Below, piece after piece: positions 24,403 through 32,410 of a DNA stretch of 64,000 nt. This DNA comes from Lutibacter sp. Its GTDB lineage: Bacteria; Bacteroidota; Bacteroidia; Flavobacteriales; Flavobacteriaceae. Every line of letters starts with the position of its first letter. Positions within the stretch are counted from its first letter, which is position 1. The position numbers and the translations under genes were made by a program. The notes beneath the pieces were generated by a model that was given only the letters and a program-made list of their open reading frames with translations, did not search any database and was not told the DNA's origin. The DNA lies in NCBI GenBank assembly GCA_002733665.1, contig NVWM01000007.1, positions 46,887 to 110,886 on the forward strand, given 5' to 3'.

Positions 24403-25815
24403 TTATATTTTTTCTAAAAGTACCACATTCTCCACATGATGTGTTTGCGGAAACATATCTACGGCTTGTGTCTTTACAATTTTATAATGCTCCTTCATCA
24501 ATGCCAAATCTCTCGCTTGAGTTGCAGAATTACAACTCACATACACTATTCTTTCTGGAGCAATAGATAAAATTTCTGCTACAACTTTCTTGTGCATTCC
24601 ATCTCTTGGTGGATCTGTAATAATAACGTCAGGTTTTCCATGTTTGGTGATAAAATCAGCAGTGAAAACATCTTTCATATCGCCTACAAAGAATTCAACG
24701 TTATTTATATCGTTTAATTGTGCATTTATTTTGGCATCTGCAATTGCATCAGGAACAGATTCTACACCAATTACTTTTTTTGCGTTTTTAGCGACAAACT
24801 GTGCAATAGTTCCAGTTCCTGTATATAAATCATATACGAGTTCGTTTCCTGAAAGCCCAGCGAAATCTCTTGTAATTTTATATAATTCGTATGCTTGCGT
24901 AGAATTTGTCTGATAGAATGATTTTGGACCAATTTTAAATTTTAAACCTTCCATTTCTTCAAAAATATGGTCACGACCCTTGTAAAGAATGATATCTTGA
25001 TCGTATAAAGTATCGTTTCCTTTAGAGTTTATCACATATTGAAGTGATGTAATCTGTGGGAATTTTTCTGCTAATGTGTCGAGTAACAATTCGCGTTTTT
25101 CAACATGTTCTTCAAAAAATTGAAATACAATCATAATTTCACCAGTAGATGAAATACGAAGCATCATCGTACGCATCATTCCTTCTTGTACTCTTGGATT
25201 GTAGAAAGGTATATTATTTTCGATAGAAAATTCTTTTACAAAATTTCGAAGTTCATTAGAAGGGTCTTCTTGTAAATGGCATTTTTTCACATCTAATATT
25301 TTGTCCCACATTCCTGCAATATGAAAACCAAGTGCATTTCTACTATCTATTTCTTCTTCCGAATTTATTTCTTCATACGTCAACCATCGATTGCTTGAAA
25401 AAGAAAACTCCATTTTATTTCGATAAAAATATTGTTTTTCACAGCCTAAAATTGGTGTTACTTCTGGCAATTCAAGATGTCCAATTCTAACTAGGTTTTG
25501 CGTCACTTCTTTTTGCTTGTAAAAAAGTTGATGCTCATAACCCATATGTTGCCATTTACAACCGCCACAATGCTCAAAATGTTCGCAAACAGGTTCTGTA
25601 CGTTTGTCAGAAAGTGTATGAAATTTTATTGCTGTTCCTTCAAAATAGGCTTTTCTCTTTTTACCTGTTCGTATATCAACTATATCTCCAGGAACAGTAT
25701 TGGTAAGGAAAATGACTCTTCCGTCAGGTGCTTTTGCAACTGTTTTACCACGTGCTCCTGCATCAATCACTTCAATATTCTCAAAAACTTGATTTACTTT
25801 CTTCTTTCTTGCCAT
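24403..25815 (-). CDS. rlmD: 23S rRNA (uracil-5)-methyltransferase RlmD
   Basis: SAM-dependent RNA methyltransferase, 470 residues from the ATG at 25815. The earlier in-frame ATG at 25851 would add a non-basic tail; MARKKKVNQVF is the natural beginning. A TRAM domain (about 5-65) is followed by the iron-sulfur motif CEHFEHCGGCKWQHMGY. The methyltransferase part contains YDLYTGTGTIAQF and ITDPPRDGMHKKV. The catalytic cysteine is in YVSCNSATQARDL (about 430). It is the first gene of the rlmD-DUF6452-DUF6048 unit. Confidence 0.92.
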   Translation of the reverse strand: MARKKKVNQVFENIEVIDAGARGKTVAKAPDGRVIFLTNTVPGDIVDIRTGKKRKAYFEGTAIKFHTLSDKRTEPVCEHFEHCGGCKWQHMGYEHQLFYKQKEVTQNLVRIGHLELPEVTPILGCEKQYFYRNKMEFSFSSNRWLTYEEINSEEEIDSRNALGFHIAGMWDKILDVKKCHLQEDPSNELRNFVKEFSIENNIPFYNPRVQEGMMRTMMLRISSTGEIMIVFQFFEEHVEKRELLLDTLAEKFPQITSLQYVINSKGNDTLYDQDIILYKGRDHIFEEMEGLKFKIGPKSFYQTNSTQAYELYKITRDFAGLSGNELVYDLYTGTGTIAQFVAKNAKKVIGVESVPDAIADAKINAQLNDINNVEFFVGDMKDVFTADFITKHGKPDVIITDPPRDGMHKKVVAEILSIAPERIVYVSCNSATQARDLALMKEHYKIVKTQAVDMFPQTHHVENVVLLEKI

Positions 25816-25819
25816 AAGG

Positions 25820-25827
25820 CAAAAATA
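25820..25827 (-). promoter_or_regulatory. Promoter -7 element TATTTTTG at the rlmD start
   Basis: Minus-strand TATTTTTG ends only 4 bases before the rlmD ATG. If active, the mRNA would be nearly leaderless. Confidence 0.45.
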
Positions 25828-25934
25828 ACAATCACTTAAAGATATTTGCATATAATTTTCAATTATATTTAATGAAAATTTTGTTTTAAAATGAACCTTT
25901 TTGTTTTGTTTACGTCTATGTTACGAAATCTATT

Positions 25935-26501
25935 ATGAAAAACGCTAAAAACACGATTGATACTAATTTAGTTATTGAATATCAATCTGGAAATAAAAAA
26001 GCAATTGCTTTGTTAGTCAAGAGATGGCATATCGAGTTTTGTAAATTTGCTTTTTGGTATACTAAAGACGCAGATGTTGCAAAAGATATTGCACAAGATT
26101 GTTGGACTGTAATATTAAATAAATTAGACACTTTACAAGAGCCAAAACAATTTAAAAGTTGGGCAATTAGTATTGTGAATAGAAAATCTATAGATTGGAT
26201 TCGGAAAAGAAATCGAGAAAGAGAAAAAATAAAAAAATATTCTCAAGAGAATTCTAATACTGTTTTTGAAGAAAATACTGAGAATCAAGAAGAAGTAAAG
26301 TTGCTATTGCTTAAAACGATTAAAACACTATCTAAGCATCAACAAACAATATTAAAATTATTTTATACTCAAAACTATACTTTAAAAGAGATAAGTGAAC
26401 TATTAAAAATATCAATTGGAACAGTAAAATCAAGATTGTTTCATGCAAGAGAAAAATTAAAAATAACGCTAAAACATAGAAAAAATGAAAAACAATATTG
26501 A
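25935..26501 (+). CDS. RNA polymerase ECF sigma factor
   Basis: An ECF sigma factor of 188 residues. Region 2 has DADVAKDIAQDCWTVILN and FKSWAISIVNRKSIDWIRKRNRERE; region 4 has YTLKEISELLKISIGTVKSRLFHAREKL. The C-terminal HRKNEKQY overlaps the start of the next gene by 17 bases, so the DUF6768 membrane protein is translated with it. The pair looks like a sigma factor and its membrane partner. Confidence 0.9.
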   Translation: MKNAKNTIDTNLVIEYQSGNKKAIALLVKRWHIEFCKFAFWYTKDADVAKDIAQDCWTVILNKLDTLQEPKQFKSWAISIVNRKSIDWIRKRNREREKIKKYSQENSNTVFEENTENQEEVKLLLLKTIKTLSKHQQTILKLFYTQNYTLKEISELLKISIGTVKSRLFHAREKLKITLKHRKNEKQY

Positions 26502-26871
26502 AGAAATCGACAAATTAATTAAAGAGACCTTAACTGAAGAAGAAGCAAAATTTTATGATGAATTAGATGAGCAGAATGTGTTTCAAATGGTTCTAGGAAT
26601 TTTTAAGGGAAAAAATAAATGGATTATGCTTATGATGAATATTATGACGTTAATCTTCTTTGGATTATTTATATATTGTTTAGTCCAGTTTTTTAATACT
26701 GATGTGACAAATGAATTGATAAAGTGGAGTATTGGTGGACTTATGTTTTTACTTGCAGTGAGTATGTTGAAAATGTTTTCATGGATGCAAATGGATAAAA
26801 ATGCATTGTTAAGAGAATTGAAACGCTTGGAATTGCAGATTTCTTCTCTTTCAGGAAAAATGCATGAATAA
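26485..26871 (+). CDS. DUF6768-type membrane protein, possible anti-sigma partner
   Basis: A 128-residue protein. An acidic cytoplasmic N-terminus (residues 1-45, with TLTEEEAKFYDELDEQNVFQM) is followed by two transmembrane helices (about 50-70 and 82-102) and a charged C-terminal helix (LLRELKRLELQISSL). The layout fits the DUF6768 group and the genetic pairing with an ECF sigma gene fits an anti-sigma role. That role is inferred from context, not seen. It is followed by the structured region ahead of rocD. Confidence 0.75.
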   Translation: MKNNIEEIDKLIKETLTEEEAKFYDELDEQNVFQMVLGIFKGKNKWIMLMMNIMTLIFFGLFIYCLVQFFNTDVTNELIKWSIGGLMFLLAVSMLKMFSWMQMDKNALLRELKRLELQISSLSGKMHE

Positions 26872-26904
26872 GATTTTAGAGAGACATTTATATTTAGTAA
26901 ATTG

Positions 26905-26975
26905 CGAGCCTTAGGGATGATTTCTTTCCCACGCTGAATTTTCGATACATCGAAAGGATAAAGGTAGATAAGGAA
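26905..26975 (+). promoter_or_regulatory. Candidate structured leader of rocD
   Basis: In 71 bases there are three possible stems: CCTTA (26909-26913) with TAAGG (26969-26973), GGGA (26914-26917) with TCCC (26927-26930), and TTTCGAT with ATCGAAA (about 26940-26955). Together they form a closed three-way junction. It lies about 38 bases before the rocD ATG at 27011. It is more G+C-rich than the surroundings. I do not recognise a named riboswitch. Confidence 0.45.
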
Positions 26976-27010
26976 TGAATTTTATATTCATTAATTAAAA
27001 ACTTATTAAA

Positions 27011-28249
27011 ATGGCTGTTTTAGACCAATTAACTTCGCAACAAGCGATCGATTTAGAAAACAAGTATGGTGCGCACAATTACCATCCACTTCCAGTTGTA
27101 CTGAGTAAAGGAGAAGGCGTGTATGTATGGGATGTAGAAGGTAAAAAGTATTATGATTTTTTATCTGCTTACTCTGCAGTAAACCAAGGGCACTGTCACC
27201 CAAAAATTGTTGATGCAATGACGCAACAAGCACAAACATTGACATTAACATCTAGAGCTTTTTATAATGACAAACTAGGTGAATACGAAAAATTTGCAAC
27301 CGAACTTTTCGGTTTCGATAAACTATTGCCAATGAATACTGGTGCAGAAGCGGTAGAGACTGCATTGAAACTTTGTAGAAAATGGGCGTATGAAGTAAAA
27401 GGAATTGAAGAGAATAAAGCACAAATTGTTGTGTGTGAAAACAATTTTCATGGACGCACAACTACTATTATTTCATTTTCAAATGATCCAGTAGCACGTA
27501 AAAACTTTGGGCCTTTTACAAACGGATTTATTAAAATCGAGTATGATAATTTAACTGCTTTAGAAGAAACGTTGAAGAGTGATAGTGATATAGCAGGATT
27601 TTTAGTAGAACCTATTCAAGGTGAAGCAGGAGTTTATGTACCTTCAGAAGGATATTTAGCCAGTGCTAAAGCATTGTGTGAAAAATATAATGTTCTTTTT
27701 ATTGCTGATGAAGTTCAAACGGGAATTGCAAGAACTGGTAGAATGCTCGCTGTAGATCATGAAAATGTAAAGCCAGATGTTTTGATTTTAGGAAAAGCAT
27801 TGAGTGGAGGAGCATATCCAGTTTCTGGAGTACTAGCAAATGATAGCATCATGAATGTTATCAAACCAGGAAATCACGGTTCAACTTTTGGAGGAAATCC
27901 AATCGCAGCAGCAGTTGCTATTGCAGCATTGAATGTAGTAAAAGATGAATCCCTTGCTGATAATGCTGAGGAAATGGGACAAATTTTCAGAAGAGAATTG
28001 GCATCATTTGCATTGACAAATGATTTGGTAGAATCTGTTAGAGGTAAAGGTTTGTTAAATGCGATTTTGATAAACGATACTGAAGATAGTTCAACAGCTT
28101 GGGATATTTGTATGAAACTACGTGATAATGGATTGTTGGCAAAACCAACTCATGGAAATATTATTCGTTTTGCACCGCCTCTAGTCATAAATGAAGAGCA
28201 ATTGATGGATTGTATATCGATTATTAAAAAAACGATTATTGAGTTTTAA
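27011..28249 (+). CDS. rocD: Ornithine aminotransferase
   Basis: PLP-dependent class III aminotransferase (ornithine delta-aminotransferase), 412 residues, converting ornithine to glutamate semialdehyde. Landmarks are [38 protein letters not shown] N-terminus (kept short here), [44 protein letters not shown], and [16 protein letters not shown], where the lysine of GKALSGG binds PLP (about 264). [18 protein letters not shown] is also typical. It stands alone downstream of a candidate structured leader and upstream of a strong hairpin. Identification is firm. Confidence 0.94.
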   Translation: MAVLDQLTSQQAIDLENKYGAHNYHPLPVVLSKGEGVYVWDVEGKKYYDFLSAYSAVNQGHCHPKIVDAMTQQAQTLTLTSRAFYNDKLGEYEKFATELFGFDKLLPMNTGAEAVETALKLCRKWAYEVKGIEENKAQIVVCENNFHGRTTTIISFSNDPVARKNFGPFTNGFIKIEYDNLTALEETLKSDSDIAGFLVEPIQGEAGVYVPSEGYLASAKALCEKYNVLFIADEVQTGIARTGRMLAVDHENVKPDVLILGKALSGGAYPVSGVLANDSIMNVIKPGNHGSTFGGNPIAAAVAIAALNVVKDESLADNAEEMGQIFRRELASFALTNDLVESVRGKGLLNAILINDTEDSSTAWDICMKLRDNGLLAKPTHGNIIRFAPPLVINEEQLMDCISIIKKTIIEF

Positions 28250-28269
28250 TTAATTTTACTGTTTATAAA

Positions 28270-28305
28270 AAAAAGATCGAAACAAATTTTGTTTCGACCT
28301 TTTTT
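28270..28305. terminator. Bidirectional terminator after rocD
   Basis: TCGAAACAAA and TTTGTTTCGA pair (28277-28297), flanked by A- and T-runs on both sides. It serves rocD and the convergent EF-hand-like gene. Confidence 0.85.
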
Positions 28306-28324
28306 ATGCTTTATCTGAAGATAT

Positions 28325-28723
28325 TTAAAATTCAGGAAGTTTATAAATACGAGAATGGTTTAGATTAATTTCGTTGCCATTATGCTTTTTGCCAAAAAGA
28401 ATTAAAGTTCTCTTATGCTTGTCCTTGAATATTTGATAGTCAACATCTACAGAAATATCATTGATATAACCAATTTGTTTTGGTTTCTCATATGTATCAT
28501 TTCCATTGTTCAAATGTAGACTAAGAGCAACTTGAGTTTTAGTTTCGTTAAGTTGAAGTTCAATCTTATCAAGATCTCCATCATTGTCAATATCTTCTTG
28601 AAGAATTTTGTTTTGTGTTTTTTTATGAGAAGAAAATTCTTGCGCTTGAGTATATGTTGTAGTTAGTAGTACAATTATTGCGAAAAGAATTGACTTAAAT
28701 TTGAAGGTGTTTTTAAATATCAT
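28325..28723 (-). CDS. Hypothetical secreted protein with an EF-hand/VCBS-like motif
   Basis: A 132-residue exported protein with a signal peptide (residues 1-28, cut after YTQAQ). The mature part has LQEDIDNDGDLDKIELQL, resembling a calcium-binding loop, followed by VALSLHLNNGNDTYEKPKQIGY and DYQIFKDKHKRTLILFGKK. It resembles part of an FG-GAP/VCBS-type beta-propeller blade. The function is unknown. It is a single minus-strand gene between two terminators. Confidence 0.7.
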   Translation of the reverse strand: MIFKNTFKFKSILFAIIVLLTTTYTQAQEFSSHKKTQNKILQEDIDNDGDLDKIELQLNETKTQVALSLHLNNGNDTYEKPKQIGYINDISVDVDYQIFKDKHKRTLILFGKKHNGNEINLNHSRIYKLPEF

Positions 28724-28834
28724 TTATTAATTAAGCCGAACAGGATTATTTTAAGTTATTGAAAATCAAGGTGCGAAAGTAAGAATTAAAATCAACACTT
28801 CTCTTATGTGAATGTTAAAACTTGTTAGAAATAT

Positions 28835-28874
28835 AAAAAAAGCCTAAATCATATTACGATTTAGGCTTTTTTTT
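28835..28874 (-). terminator. Terminator after the msrB-DUF1572 unit
   Basis: AAAAAGCCTAAATC and GATTTAGGCTTTTT form a perfect stem just after the DUF1572 stop. A- and T-runs flank it on both strands. Confidence 0.85.
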
Positions 28875-28877
28875 GTT

Positions 28878-29432
28878 TTACAAATTTTCGGTAAAATGCT
28901 TTCGTGTTTTTTCTTTATTAAACTTATCTTTATTGTATTCCGATGATTTATTACGAGCAACAGAAAGCGTTTTCCATTCTTTGTTTTTAATCATCTTGGC
29001 AACATACACTATCTGACCAATATGATATGGATAATGGCTCATTTGCCGATTGATTGCCTCTAAAACCGTATGACCTTGATTTCTGATATAAATAACTCTT
29101 TCTAAATCATTCTCATCAATATCGTTTAAAGCTTCAAATAAACATGTCCACCCTTTTTCCCATGAATCAAACATTTCTGCTTTTGTTTTTACAGGATTTT
29201 CAAACTCTGTATCTCTATGTCTCCATTCTTTTTCGCCATCCGAAGTTAAAAAATTTGTCCAACGAGAAAGCATATTTCCAACAATATGTTTTACTATAAT
29301 AGCGATGCTATTAGACTCTTCATTGTATTGCCAATGAATATCAACATCAGATAATTGCTCAAAAGTTTTATCTCCAAGAAACTTATAATACTCAAATTGT
29401 TGTTTGATATTTTTAAGATAATTATTCTTCAC
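28878..29432 (-). CDS. DUF1572 family (DinB-like) protein
   Basis: A 184-residue protein of the DinB/DUF1572 four-helix fold. The metal-binding histidines fit IVKHIVGNMLSRW and RQMSHYPYHIGQIVYVAKM; SDVDIHWQYNEESNSIAII precedes them. Members often act as thiol transferases or have unknown metal-dependent roles. The ATG overlaps the end of msrB by 11 bases, so the two are an operon. The C-terminus is lysine-rich (NKEKTRKHF). Confidence 0.82.
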   Translation of the reverse strand: MKNNYLKNIKQQFEYYKFLGDKTFEQLSDVDIHWQYNEESNSIAIIVKHIVGNMLSRWTNFLTSDGEKEWRHRDTEFENPVKTKAEMFDSWEKGWTCLFEALNDIDENDLERVIYIRNQGHTVLEAINRQMSHYPYHIGQIVYVAKMIKNKEWKTLSVARNKSSEYNKDKFNKEKTRKHFTENL

Positions 29433-29943
29433 TTTTTTTCTTTTCCTCAGATTTTACAAATTTTATAGAAGTTGTATTTACACAATATCGTTTCCCAGTA
29501 GTTTCTCTAGGACCATCATTAAAAATATGACCTAAATGACCATCGCAAGCCTTGCAAGTAATTTCAGTTCTTATCATTCCTGCACTTGTATCACGTGTAA
29601 ATTTAACTGTTCCATCAATAGCGTCATCAAAAGAAGGCCAACCACAATGACTTTCATATTTTGTATTTGATTCAAATAATTGTGTTCCGCAGGCTGCACA
29701 CTTATAAGTCCCTTTTTCAAAATGTTTTGTATAACCACCATTTCCTGCTCTATCAGTACCTTTTTGACGTAATACATAATACTCATCTGAAGTTAATTCT
29801 TCTTTCCACTCTGCATCAGTTTTTTTCATGTTTTTTACTTTTGATTGTTTTTCAGTTTTTTTCTGCTTTTTATTTTTTTCTTGAGCATTTATTGTACAAC
29901 TTGTCAATATAAGCGTTATCAAAATCAAGATAAATCCTCTCAT
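29422..29943 (-). CDS. msrB: Peptide-methionine (R)-S-oxide reductase, exported
   Basis: Repairs methionine R-sulfoxide in proteins. A 173-residue product with a signal peptide and lipobox-like LTSC (cysteine 16), suggesting a periplasmic lipoprotein. The MsrB domain shows the zinc pairs YKCAACGTQ and ITCKACDGH, the substrate motif ESHCGWPSFDDAI, GHIFNDGP, and the catalytic RYCVNTTS (cysteine at about 159). A charged lysine/glutamate linker (residues 23-43) sits between signal and domain. It is first in an operon with DUF1572. Confidence 0.92.
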   Translation of the reverse strand: MRGFILILITLILTSCTINAQEKNKKQKKTEKQSKVKNMKKTDAEWKEELTSDEYYVLRQKGTDRAGNGGYTKHFEKGTYKCAACGTQLFESNTKYESHCGWPSFDDAIDGTVKFTRDTSAGMIRTEITCKACDGHLGHIFNDGPRETTGKRYCVNTTSIKFVKSEEKKKSEE

Positions 29944-30077
29944 AATACTATTTATTTTTAAATTTAAAGTTACATTTTTCTATTTTGACGTGCCATTTTT
30001 AAAGAACTTACATTAAATTTTTGCGATAACAGCTATATTTTTTGTAATTTTAAAAACTATACCTAAATAATATAATT

Positions 30078-30164
30078 ATGAAACGAGCATATAAAATTTC
30101 CACTTATAAGAGTATGATTAAAAGCGAACAGCAAATGTTACCATTTATAATAAAATTTAAACAT
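30078..30164 (+). promoter_or_regulatory. Conserved 5' leader element, copy D
   Basis: Directly upstream of the M48 gene. It begins ATGAAACGAGCATATAAAAT and holds GAACAGCAAATGTTACCATT at 30126-30145, 19 bases before the TTG at 30165. It is the most divergent copy in the CATGTG block. The leader frame stays open into the gene, which hides it as an apparent N-terminal extension. Confidence 0.65.
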
Positions 30165-30992
30165 TTGAAAAAAATAATTTCTTTATTAATAGTATTCTTG
30201 TTTATGGTAAGCTGTAGTACAGTGCCAATTACAGGAAGAAAGCGGATAAACTTAGTTAGTGATGCTCAAATATTACCTGCAAGTTTTGCACAATATAAAG
30301 GTTTTTTAGAAGAAAATAAATTATCGTCTGATATTGCAAAAACACGTGAAGTACAAGAAGTAGGAATGAAAATTTCAAGAGCTGTTGATAGATTTATGCG
30401 CGCAAATGGTATGGTGTCTGAAGCAAATAATTATCGTTGGGAATTTAATTTAATAGAAGATAAAACAGTAAATGCTTGGTGTATGCCTGGAGGAAAAGTA
30501 GTCTTTTATACAGGTATTTTATCAATAGCAGCAAATACTGATGGGATTGCAGGAATTATGGGACATGAAGTTGCACATGCATTTGCTAAACACGGTCAAG
30601 AAAGAATGTCGCAGGGAATGTTGCAGCAAGCTGGAGGTTTAGCCGTTGCATTAGGAACAATGAATAAAGATCCTAAAACACAGCAAATATGGAATCAGGC
30701 TTTTGGTATTGGCTCAACACTAGGAATGTTAAAATTTAGTAGAACACATGAAACCGAAGCTGATAAATTAGGAATGGTATTTATGATTATGGCTGGTTAT
30801 CAACCAAAAGAGGCTGTAAACGTATGGATTAGAATGAGTCAAAGAGCAGGTTCGTCTCAATCACCACCAGAATTTTTAAGTACACATCCTTCAAATCAAT
30901 CAAGAATAAAAGTACTTAATGACTATATTCCTACTGCTATGGCATATGCTAAAAAGTTTAACGAACAAGCAGCTATTCAGGAGAAACAATAG
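30165..30992 (+). CDS. M48 family metalloprotease lipoprotein
   Basis: A 275-residue zinc protease of the M48 (BepA/LoiP-like) type. From the TTG at 30165 it begins with a normal lipoprotein signal ending in FLFMVSC (cysteine about 17). The longer frame from ATG 30078 runs through the conserved leader and would bury the signal peptide, so I reject it. The zinc site is GIMGHEVAHAFAKHG (HEVAH) and the downstream metal ligand is in HETEADKLGM. MVFMIMAGYQPKEAVNVW and LSTHPSNQSRIK complete the family. Likely role is quality control of envelope proteins (inferred). A terminator follows 40 bases after the stop. Confidence 0.85.
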   Translation: MKKIISLLIVFLFMVSCSTVPITGRKRINLVSDAQILPASFAQYKGFLEENKLSSDIAKTREVQEVGMKISRAVDRFMRANGMVSEANNYRWEFNLIEDKTVNAWCMPGGKVVFYTGILSIAANTDGIAGIMGHEVAHAFAKHGQERMSQGMLQQAGGLAVALGTMNKDPKTQQIWNQAFGIGSTLGMLKFSRTHETEADKLGMVFMIMAGYQPKEAVNVWIRMSQRAGSSQSPPEFLSTHPSNQSRIKVLNDYIPTAMAYAKKFNEQAAIQEKQ

Positions 30993-31034
30993 CAATAAAA
31001 AGCAAAACAATAAGAAATTATATTTTGTATATTG

Positions 31035-31070
31035 AGCCGTTCATTTAATTATATTTGAACGGCTTTAATT
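31035..31070 (+). terminator. Terminator between the M48 and MFS genes
   Basis: AGCCGTTCA (31035-31043) and TGAACGGCT (31056-31064) pair, followed by a T-rich tract. It ends the M48 transcript and shows that the MFS gene cannot start upstream at 31055. Confidence 0.8.
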
Positions 31071-31078
31071 TTTTAGAT

Positions 31079-32410
31079 ATGTTAAAAAAAGGGAATAAAA
31101 AAGTAATTGGTGCTTGGGCATTTTATGATTGGGCAAATTCAGTATATCCATTAGTAATAACTACAGCAGTATTTCCACTATTTTATGGGATGATAACAGG
31201 AGGGAAAGACGCAACAGTAACTTTCTTAGGTACTGATTGGAACAATACAGTATTGTATACTTATTCACTTTCATTTTCTTTTTTAATAGTTGCTTTTATT
31301 TCGCCTATACTTTCAAGTATTGCAGATTATATGGGAAACAAAAAACGGTTTATGCAGTTTTTCTGTTTCTTAGGATCGTTTTCTGTGATGTCACTCTATT
31401 TTTTTGATAGTATAGATAAATTATGGGTTGGACTTACATTTTCTGTATTGGCAAGTATCGGATTTTGGGGAAGTTTGGTTTTTTACAATGCATATTTAAC
31501 AGAAATAGCACATCCAGATGAGCACGATAGTATCAGTGCAAAAGGATTTATTCACGGTTATATAGGTTCCGTTATTTTACTCGTTTTTATATTGACTATG
31601 ATTATGTTTCCTAATTGGTATGGTTTTATAGATCATGCTTTAGCAGAAGGAGAGGCGCCGCCAGTTAAGGTGTTTCAATATGCTTTTGTGTTGGTTGGTA
31701 TTTGGTGGATTGGCTTTGCACAATATACATTTTATCATTTGCCAAGTAATTCTTTTAAACGCAAGCCTGAAAAAGATTTTATTTTCAAAGGATTTAGAGA
31801 ATTAAAAAAAGTATTTAAAGAAATAAAACAACATCCAACGATATACATATTCCTTTGGTCATTCTTTTTGATAAGTGCAGGAATCCAAACCATTATTATT
31901 TTGGCTGCTAAGTTTGGAGCTGACGAATTAGGTTTACCAACAATGAATTTAATAATAACAATATTACTAATTCAATTGGTTGCAATTGTTGGCGCAACAT
32001 TGTTTTCTCGAATTTCTAAAAAAATAGGTAATATAAAGACACTAAAAATAACAATTGTGATTTGGATTGTAGTTTGTTTTTCTGCATACATGCTTCCAGG
32101 AGAAAGCCCAAATGTAGACACCTATTTTTATGCACTTGGCGGCTTGTTAGGCTTAGTTTTAGGTGCGACACAAACTTTGGCGCGCTCTACATATTCAAAA
32201 TTAATACCTGAAGAAACTTATGACAATGTAACCTATTTTAGTTTCTACGATGTTACTGAAAAGTTGGCAATTGTCTTAGGAACCCTTTCCTTTGGATTGG
32301 CAATGTCTATTACAAAATCTATGCGAACATCAGTGTTAGTTTTAGCGATTTTCTTTTTCTTAGGATTGGTTGTTATCTCTTTTATGAAGCAAACAAAATA
32401 TGTCAAATAA
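31079..32410 (+). CDS. MFS transporter, UMF1/Atg22-like
   Basis: A polytopic inner-membrane protein of 443 residues with about 12 hydrophobic segments. It belongs to the UMF1 (vacuole effluxer Atg22-like) MFS group: the start KKVIGAWAFYDWANSVYPLVITTAVFP is kept to residues 7-33, with FYDWANS the hallmark. Other features are SSIADYMGNKKRFMQ and GLVLGATQTLARSTYSKLIP. The substrate is unknown. I use ATG 31079, since the upstream TTG lies in a terminator stem. It overlaps lhgO by 11 bases, suggesting coupling. Confidence 0.85.
   Translation: MLKKGNKKVIGAWAFYDWANSVYPLVITTAVFPLFYGMITGGKDATVTFLGTDWNNTVLYTYSLSFSFLIVAFISPILSSIADYMGNKKRFMQFFCFLGSFSVMSLYFFDSIDKLWVGLTFSVLASIGFWGSLVFYNAYLTEIAHPDEHDSISAKGFIHGYIGSVILLVFILTMIMFPNWYGFIDHALAEGEAPPVKVFQYAFVLVGIWWIGFAQYTFYHLPSNSFKRKPEKDFIFKGFRELKKVFKEIKQHPTIYIFLWSFFLISAGIQTIIILAAKFGADELGLPTMNLIITILLIQLVAIVGATLFSRISKKIGNIKTLKITIVIWIVVCFSAYMLPGESPNVDTYFYALGGLLGLVLGATQTLARSTYSKLIPEETYDNVTYFSFYDVTEKLAIVLGTLSFGLAMSITKSMRTSVLVLAIFFFLGLVVISFMKQTKYVK

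Noticed and set aside
24590..24913. Plus-strand frames opposite rlmD, also at 25498-25839
   Set aside because: They mirror conserved rlmD codons and have no signal or domain of their own.
26905..26975. TPP or SAM riboswitch for the rocD leader
   Set aside because: The conserved core sequences of these classes are absent; only generic stems are seen, so it is left unnamed.
31055..31078. TTG start of the MFS gene at 31055
   Set aside because: It lies in the 3' arm of the terminator of the M48 gene; ATG 31079 is the natural start.
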